Of a stretch of 64,000 nucleotides of DNA, positions 59,220 through 64,000 are shown piece after piece (position 1 is the stretch's first letter; each line of letters starts with the position of its first letter). The notes beneath the pieces are model-generated. The model had not been told where the DNA came from. It did not search any database and saw nothing but the letters and a program-made list of their open reading frames with translations. This DNA is from Pyrinomonadaceae bacterium. GTDB lineage: Bacteria > Acidobacteriota > Blastocatellia > Pyrinomonadales > Pyrinomonadaceae. The position numbers and the translations under genes were made by a program. The stretch lies in NCBI GenBank assembly GCA_014534425.1, contig JACVRN010000015.1:1-64000 (forward strand). Reading direction: 5' to 3'.

Positions 59220-59239
59220 AATTTCTTCCTGTAAGAATA

Positions 59240-59268
59240 TTGACATCAACCCACGGCAGGAATATCTT
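59240..59268 (+). promoter_or_regulatory. candidate promoter of the kinase-Hsp70 operon
   Basis: TTGACA at 59240-59245 is a perfect -35, the spacer is 17 bases, and TATCTT at 59263-59268 matches four of six -10 positions. The predicted start is near 59275, giving a leader of about 130 bases before the ATG at 59408. It lies just after the palindromic repeat. Confidence 0.55.
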
Positions 59269-59407
59269 TTGCACTCGTACTCTCATTGCTCCTCTTTTAG
59301 AAGAGCGAAAGGCTTGTCCGTACCCGGCACTTCAACCTCGTTCGTGCGCGCCTGAAACTTCGGTCACGCTGCGCGACATCAATTAAGAGATAAAGGAGGA
59401 GGAAGCT

Positions 59408-59713
59408 ATGGATAGCAATGTGCTAGCGAACCTGCGATGCCCCATGTGTCAACAGGGGCCTGTGGAAGCGACCGCCACCGTAGCCTGGATTAGAGGCTTC
59501 ATACTGGCCTATCAATTTTCCCGCAAGGTCGTCATAGGCTGTGTCCCTTGTGTGCGTAAACAACTGCTCGCGGAGGCTGGCAAGTCCGCCCTGCTCGGGT
59601 GGTTCAGCATCTCTGCCTTGATAGCCAATCCCTTTCTGATTACCTACAACCTGATTCGAGCCGCCACCGTCAGCCCTAACCAGCAGGCAGTGCTTCAGCG
59701 TCTCAGGGGTTAA
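59408..59713 (+). CDS. small zinc-binding membrane protein
   Basis: A 101-residue protein with a strong ribosome site (AAAGGAGGAGG) before the ATG. Two cysteine pairs, LRCPMCQQG and CVPCVRK, should bind one zinc. A hydrophobic segment near 58-82 (ALLGWFSISALIANPFLITYN) could insert in the membrane. I do not recognise the family. It heads a plus-strand operon with a Ser/Thr kinase 22 bases on, then GrpE-, J- and Hsp70-like genes. Confidence 0.8.
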   Translation: MDSNVLANLRCPMCQQGPVEATATVAWIRGFILAYQFSRKVVIGCVPCVRKQLLAEAGKSALLGWFSISALIANPFLITYNLIRAATVSPNQQAVLQRLRG

Positions 59714-59735
59714 AAGAGCCTAGGAGTTTTTCAAG

Positions 59736-60830
59736 ATGTTACTGCGAGAGGGTGATGTAATTGGTCGCAGCTATACGGTCGAGCGTTTCCTCGGCGAGGG
59801 CGCATTCGCGGAAGTTTATCGCGTCAAGCATCGCAACTTCGGGCGTCAGGCTATGAAGGTCTTCAAACAGCACGGCACGATTGAAGAGATTGACCAGCTT
59901 CTGGAAGAGGCCAACATCCTCTCAGGCATAGGCCACCGTAACGTGATACGCGTCTTTCACGCCGACATCATAGAGACGGATGAAGGCGGCAGAGGCTTCT
60001 TCACTATGGAGTACGTCGCCGGAGGAAGCCTGCAACAGTTCTGGCGCTCGTTCGGCGACCAGCTAGTCCCGGTCGAAACGGTCGTTGACATAGCCAAGCA
60101 GGTCTGCCAGGGCTTGAGCATAGCGCACTGCGGCGAACTGCCCATAGTACACCGCGACATCAAACCGCAGAACATCCTTGTGGGCTACGACGCGGGAGGG
60201 CTTCGCGCGTGCGTCAGTGACTTTGGCCTCGCGCGCCGCGTCAATCCACTGATGCTTCAGGTAAGCGCCAGGGGAACGCGCTGCTTCAAAGCGCCTGAGA
60301 CTTTCCGCGACCCCATGGGCGATTCTTACGCGGGCGACGTGTGGGCCGTTGGCGTCACGCTCTACCTTATGCTGACGGATCAGTTCCCGTATGCCCTGGG
60401 CCAGATGGAATCGCTCGGCATCAAGTGCTTCGACTGCCCGCTTGTTCCGCCCAGCCGCTACAATATTCGTGTAGACCCTGCGCTCGACCGCATTCTTTTC
60501 CGCGCGCTCGCGCTCGAAAAAGAGAAGCGGTACTCGAACGCCAAGGAGATGTTGGAAGACCTGTCGGAGTGGAAGCTTCAGCCCGTAGAAACCGGCAACG
60601 GCTGGTCTGAAAGCTCTTCATCCGAATCCAAGAGCATCTACGGCGAGCAGACTTCTGCGGACGAGTCTGCCGCGCTACAGATGGTCGAGCAGGCGATTCA
60701 GATTTCACGCCAGCGCAGCCGCCTGGGCGAAGCCGCAGACCTCATGGAAGAGGCTTTCAACAAGTGGCCCGCGCTGCGCGAAGAGTACGAGCCGCAGCTT
60801 AAGAACTGGCGGCGCGGCGTCGTCATGTAG
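59736..60830 (+). CDS. Ser/Thr protein kinase
   Basis: A 364-residue kinase. Residues about 10-275 include GEGAFAEVYRVKH, QAMKVFKQHG, HRDIKPQNILV, DFGLARRVN and a degenerate APE segment RCFKAPETFRDP. The C-terminal 80 residues are helical (MVEQAIQISRQRSRLGEA), perhaps a docking region. TAGGAG before the ATG gives a fair ribosome site. It stands second in the operon whose later genes encode an Hsp70 system, which suggests that the chaperone or its clients are phosphorylated. Confidence 0.92.
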   Translation: MLLREGDVIGRSYTVERFLGEGAFAEVYRVKHRNFGRQAMKVFKQHGTIEEIDQLLEEANILSGIGHRNVIRVFHADIIETDEGGRGFFTMEYVAGGSLQQFWRSFGDQLVPVETVVDIAKQVCQGLSIAHCGELPIVHRDIKPQNILVGYDAGGLRACVSDFGLARRVNPLMLQVSARGTRCFKAPETFRDPMGDSYAGDVWAVGVTLYLMLTDQFPYALGQMESLGIKCFDCPLVPPSRYNIRVDPALDRILFRALALEKEKRYSNAKEMLEDLSEWKLQPVETGNGWSESSSSESKSIYGEQTSADESAALQMVEQAIQISRQRSRLGEAADLMEEAFNKWPALREEYEPQLKNWRRGVVM

Positions 60831-60852
60831 AGCGCGAAACCGCGAAGATAAG

Positions 60853-61365
60853 ATGGGACAAGCGAGCGACCAGACGAAGCCCCTGACCGCCGACGACGAA
60901 AGCGGCGCTCGCAGGCGAAGCCGCGCAGACTCGCTGTTGAATCTGAGCGCGGCCTCTTTGATGGAAGACGAAGAGGAGGCTCCGGCCAGCGCTTCGGCTT
61001 CCGCAGGGCAAAGCGAAGAGCTTATCAAGCTGCTCGCGGAAGTTGGCACGGGCCTCTGGCGCTTGCGCCGCAGCATGACGCTCTCAGCGACTTCCGAGCT
61101 GTCCGAAGAGTTGCAGCGCGCCTCTCGCCATCTGGAAGCTGTCATCAACGTGCTGGCAGAGGGCGGCATACAGATTCGTGACCACACGGGCGAGGCCGTC
61201 CCCGAAGGCGGCATCTACGCTCTCAAGACAGTGGCTTTCGAGCAGACGCCGGGGCTAAGTTCGGAACAGGTGATAGAGACAATCAAGCCCACTATCTACT
61301 TTCAGGAACGTATGATTCAGATGGGCGAAGTAGTCGTAGGCACGCCCGTCAAAACTTCTGACTGA
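60853..61365 (+). CDS. GrpE-like nucleotide exchange factor
   Basis: A 170-residue protein. The first 60 residues are charged and low in complexity. A long helix spans about 60-110 (EELIKLLAEVGTGLWRLRRS, LQRASRHLEAVINVLAE). The C-terminal part (VIETIKPTIYFQERMIQMGE, then VVVGTP) resembles the GrpE beta domain that binds Hsp70, where the final element is a similar Val-rich strand. Overall identity to classical GrpE looks low, so the call relies on layout and on the Hsp70-like gene two genes downstream. The gap to the next gene is 20 bases. Confidence 0.65.
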   Translation: MGQASDQTKPLTADDESGARRRSRADSLLNLSAASLMEDEEEAPASASASAGQSEELIKLLAEVGTGLWRLRRSMTLSATSELSEELQRASRHLEAVINVLAEGGIQIRDHTGEAVPEGGIYALKTVAFEQTPGLSSEQVIETIKPTIYFQERMIQMGEVVVGTPVKTSD

Positions 61366-61385
61366 GTATCATTAGAAGGAAACCG

Positions 61386-62543
61386 TTGCCGGATAATTCC
61401 ATCAACCCGCAGGAAGAGTTGCTTGAGTCCGTGCTTGAGGCGGCGCGGCCCCTTCTGTTTCGCGCAAACGCCTTTCGTCTTCTCGGACTCCACGTCTTTG
61501 CGACGGAGCCGGAGATTAAGAAGGAGTCGGACAAGGCGCGCATGATGGGAAAGTTCGGCGGGCGCACAAAGCGTGTCGTGGGGCCTCTGCCGCTAGACCC
61601 TCCGCCGGAGAGCGCCAGCTTGCTAGAAGCCGCGCAGCGCCTGCGCGACCCGGAGCTTCGTCTCATAGACGAGTTCTTCTGGTTCTGGCCCGCAAACGCC
61701 CGCGCAGGCAACGACGAAGCGCCGCTCGCCGCCTTGATACGCAGGGACGTTGAATCGGCCACAAGGATTTGGAAGGCGCAAGAGGACGCAAAGTTGAGGG
61801 GCTTGGCCTCGCACAACCTCGCGCTGATGTTTCACACGCTGGCTTTGGACATAGAGAACGCGCGCCACGAAGACCCTCTGGCGGGCGAGTTGAAAACGGT
61901 GCAGGAGGAGTACTGGCGCAAAGGCTTGGCGGAGTGGCAATCACTGCTCTCCGACGAAGGCTTCTGGGAACTGTTCGCCGAGCGAGTCATAGAACAGCAC
62001 GACCCGCGCGTGCCCGAAAACTTCGCGGAGCGTTTTAAGGCCACGCTGCCTGCGGCGCTTCTCTTGATGACGGCGCAGCTAGCTCTGTCGGCAGCCGGGC
62101 GGGGCGCGTCCCAGGAGGCAGAGCTTTACGGTCGCATGATGAGCGAGTCGGGCTTTGGCCGCGATGCTATGGAAGAATCATGCGCTCGCGTGGTGAAGCA
62201 GGTCGACACAGAGCTTCAGGCTTTGTGCAAGACCGCCAGAAGCGAAGCTCTGGCCGAGACGACCATCGCCCACGAAGTCGCGGGCCGCCTGCTTCAGCAA
62301 TCGCGCGCGTCGCTGGATGCCATAGGCGTCATGCTGCCCGCAGACGACCCTGTGCGTAATCGACTGCGCGATGAGGTCGCGGCTGCGGCCAACGATTGTT
62401 TGATGGCTTACTGCGAAGGGATTCCTGACTGGAAGGCGGCGCTTGAGTTGGTCGGGCAGGTGCAAGCGCTGGCCGTCAGCCTCGCGGTGCGCGCCCGCAC
62501 GGAAGACCTGCGAATATTTCTGCTGCGCTTCGCTTACAGATAA
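61386..62543 (+). CDS. J-domain-like cochaperone of the Hsp70 system
   Basis: A 385-residue protein with a TTG start at 61386. The choice is supported by AAGGA seven bases upstream and by the lack of any in-frame ATG before residue 53. Residues about 25-100 look like a degenerate J domain: NAFRLLGLHVFATEPEIKKE opens it and AAQRLRDPELRLIDEFFWFW closes it. The usual HPD tripeptide is not seen. The rest is helical. Together with the GrpE-like and Hsp70-like genes it forms a three-part set. A dedicated J-like partner for the divergent Hsp70 is the best reading, though a plain helical protein cannot be excluded. Confidence 0.62.
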   Translation: MPDNSINPQEELLESVLEAARPLLFRANAFRLLGLHVFATEPEIKKESDKARMMGKFGGRTKRVVGPLPLDPPPESASLLEAAQRLRDPELRLIDEFFWFWPANARAGNDEAPLAALIRRDVESATRIWKAQEDAKLRGLASHNLALMFHTLALDIENARHEDPLAGELKTVQEEYWRKGLAEWQSLLSDEGFWELFAERVIEQHDPRVPENFAERFKATLPAALLLMTAQLALSAAGRGASQEAELYGRMMSESGFGRDAMEESCARVVKQVDTELQALCKTARSEALAETTIAHEVAGRLLQQSRASLDAIGVMLPADDPVRNRLRDEVAAAANDCLMAYCEGIPDWKAALELVGQVQALAVSLAVRARTEDLRIFLLRFAYR

Positions 62544-62558
62544 CGGGAGAAGAAGAGC

Positions 62559-64000
62559 ATGGAGCGTATGACGATTGACTTCGGCATTGACCTTGGCACC
62601 ACCAACAGCGCCATTGCGCTCGCCAAGGGTAATAACGAGGTCGAAATCATCAAGAACAACGAAGGCTCCGAGTACACGCCGTCCGCCGTCTACATTGATA
62701 AGAATAACGCGCTCATAGTTGGCCGCCGCGCCAAAGAGAGGCTGGACGTTGAGCCGGAGAACGCGCGCTCGGAATTCAAGCTACAGATGGGCACGAACGC
62801 CGAGTACGTCTTCGCGCGAAACGGGCGGCGCATGAAGTGCGAAGAGCTTTCGGCTGAAGTCCTGAAATCACTTAAAGCGTCGGTCAAGCAACGCACGGGC
62901 GAAGACGTGAGCGCTGCTGTCATCACTGTTCCCGCCGCGTTCGAGCTTCCGCAGTGCAACGCCACGAACGCCGCCGCACAGTTGGCCGGAATCAGTTTCA
63001 GCCCGCTACTGCAAGAGCCTGTCGCAGCCGCCCTCGCCTACGGTTTCCAGACGCGCAGCAACAAAGTCTTCTGGCTGGTTTACGACCTCGGCGGCGGAAC
63101 ATTCGATGCGGCTGTCATTAATGTGCGCGGCGGAGTGATTCAGGTCGTTAACCACGCGGGCGACAATCACCTCGGCGGCAAGCTGATTGATTGGGCCATA
63201 GTGGAAAACCTGCTCATCCCCGCGCTCGTTAAGAAAGAGAAGCTGACCGATTTTCGCAGAGGGAATCCGCTCTGGGCCAAGGCCATAGCAAAGCTCAAGC
63301 AGGCTGCCGAAGAGGCAAAGATAAGCGTCTCCGCAGACGAGACTACGAACATCCAGATTGAATCTCTCTGCGAGGACGACAACGGCAAGAGGATTGATTT
63401 CGACTTCGACCTCTCGAAGTTGGACGTGGAGAAAATCGCGCGCCCCTTCATCCTGCGCTCCATAAACATCTGTCAAAAGGTTCTGGCCGAACGAAGACTT
63501 GGGCCCGCCAACGTCGAGAAGGTGCTGCTGGTGGGCGGCCCCACGCTGATGCCTTACCTGCGCGCTCAAGTCGCGGACGCTAAAGAGGGCCTCGGCATTC
63601 CTTTGGAGTACGGGCTTGACCCTTTGACCGTGGTGGCGCGCGGCGCTGCTCTCTTCGCAGGCACGCAGCGCAACGAACCCGTCATGCCCTCGACTCTTCC
63701 ACTCGGACAGTTCGCTCTTGAAATCGGTGAGTACAGCCCTGTGGGCGATGACACGGAGCCTTTCATAGGAGGCCGCGTATATAGCAGCGATGTAGATAAC
63801 CTGACGGGCTACACGATTGAGTTCATCAACAGGCACGCGTCCACGGGCTGGCGTAGCGGCAAAGTTCAGCTTGAGCCGGATGGAACTTTCATGACTACGC
63901 TCTGGGCCGAGCGCGGCAAGCAGAACGTCTTCGACATAGAGCTTCAGGATGCGACCGGCGGCGCACGCGAGATTACGCCTCGCAGCCTGCCTTACTCCTT
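62559..64000 (+). CDS. Hsp70/DnaK-like protein with atypical C-terminus (partial)
   Basis: About 480 codons are in the window and the gene runs off the right edge. The ATG at 62559 has GGGAGA upstream; one at 62568 is an alternative. The nucleotide-binding domain shows FGIDLGTTNSAIA (phosphate 1), VITVPAAFELPQ, VYDLGGGTFDAAVI (phosphate 2) and VEKVLLVGGPTLMPYLR (adenosine). All are standard Hsp70 signatures. After about residue 385 the sequence departs from the usual linker and substrate domain; no DLLLLDVTP-type linker is visible, and the following beta-rich stretch (TGYTIEFINRHASTGW) is unlike DnaK. It is the last visible gene of the kinase-GrpE-J operon. Confidence 0.88.
   Translation, partial: MERMTIDFGIDLGTTNSAIALAKGNNEVEIIKNNEGSEYTPSAVYIDKNNALIVGRRAKERLDVEPENARSEFKLQMGTNAEYVFARNGRRMKCEELSAEVLKSLKASVKQRTGEDVSAAVITVPAAFELPQCNATNAAAQLAGISFSPLLQEPVAAALAYGFQTRSNKVFWLVYDLGGGTFDAAVINVRGGVIQVVNHAGDNHLGGKLIDWAIVENLLIPALVKKEKLTDFRRGNPLWAKAIAKLKQAAEEAKISVSADETTNIQIESLCEDDNGKRIDFDFDLSKLDVEKIARPFILRSINICQKVLAERRLGPANVEKVLLVGGPTLMPYLRAQVADAKEGLGIPLEYGLDPLTVVARGAALFAGTQRNEPVMPSTLPLGQFALEIGEYSPVGDDTEPFIGGRVYSSDVDNLTGYTIEFINRHASTGWRSGKVQLEPDGTFMTTLWAERGKQNVFDIELQDATGGAREITPRSLPYS

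Noticed and set aside
47510-64000. The signalling island as an integrated mobile element
   Set aside because: No integrase, transposase, tRNA gene or flanking direct repeat was seen, and base composition looks like that of neighbouring regions by eye.

Overview
The window looks like a chromosomal segment from an Acidobacteriota bacterium, most plausibly class Blastocatellia. This is inferred from gene content and not from a marker gene. The cues are a moderately GC-rich sequence, many Ser/Thr kinases with TPR or WD40 tails, an ECF sigma factor paired with a TolB/TPR kinase, a PadR regulator fused in an operon to an ADOP-type (MacB-like) permease, VWA-related signal-peptide proteins, and a DacN-like orphan. 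No rRNA, tRNA, CRISPR array, transposase or integrase was seen.

Layout. (1) 1-7658, minus strand: a surface-polysaccharide block with an ABC exporter (Wzm/Wzt type), a three-domain methyltransferase-glycosyltransferase protein, a methyltransferase, an MBOAT O-acetyltransferase and the start of its probable partner. (2) 7835-18500: a phosphate/polyphosphate block with a frameshifted PPP-family phosphatase, a CHAD protein, Ppx/GppA-HD, SixA, two DIPP-like Nudix hydrolases, two lysine-tailed small proteins, and two PPK1 paralogues facing away from each other. (3) 18511-21620: PadR, a decayed ADOP permease and a secreted double aspartyl-protease protein. (4) 22022-32387: mostly exported or signalling proteins: a vanadium-haloperoxidase-like PAP2 protein, a VWA protein, an M15-like peptidase, a DisA_N/DACNV-like protein, a TPR-alpha/beta hydrolase fusion, a secreted protein with a HipA-like kinase signature and a secreted Cys-phosphatase. 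(5) 32481-35813: ECF sigma plus Ser/Thr kinase. (6) 36021-38479: a radical SAM/SPASM enzyme followed by a Tat-signal beta-propeller protein with an Arg9/Ser/Gly/Cys tail, a candidate peptide-modification pair. (7) 39033-47416: a triple-FHA ABC exporter, and a TauABC-like importer whose binding protein carries an OmpA domain, in an operon with a haem-oxygenase-like putative metalloenzyme. (8) 47510-64000: a large phospho-signalling island with a beta-helix/WD40 membrane protein, a zinc-ribbon kinase, a PP2C phosphatase, two TerY-like VWA proteins (a TerY-P triad arrangement), an FHA-GAF-adenylate cyclase, two more kinases, and an Hsp70 system (GrpE-like, J-like, DnaK-like) that runs off the right edge.

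Within the polyphosphate block, PPK1 makes the polymer, Ppx and perhaps the Nudix and PPP enzymes degrade it, and CHAD binds it. In the right-hand island, kinases and the PP2C would set phosphorylation states read by FHA domains, with VWA proteins and an Hsp70 machine as effectors or assembly factors. Both are inferences from family knowledge and adjacency.

An intergenic palindromic repeat family built on ACAGGATRGACAGGAT recurs at five or six sites. Two genes are broken: the PPP phosphatase by a one-base loss, the ADOP permease by a frameshift and a large internal deletion. Start codons were moved from the longest possible ORF wherever a Shine-Dalgarno sequence or a signal peptide favoured an internal start.
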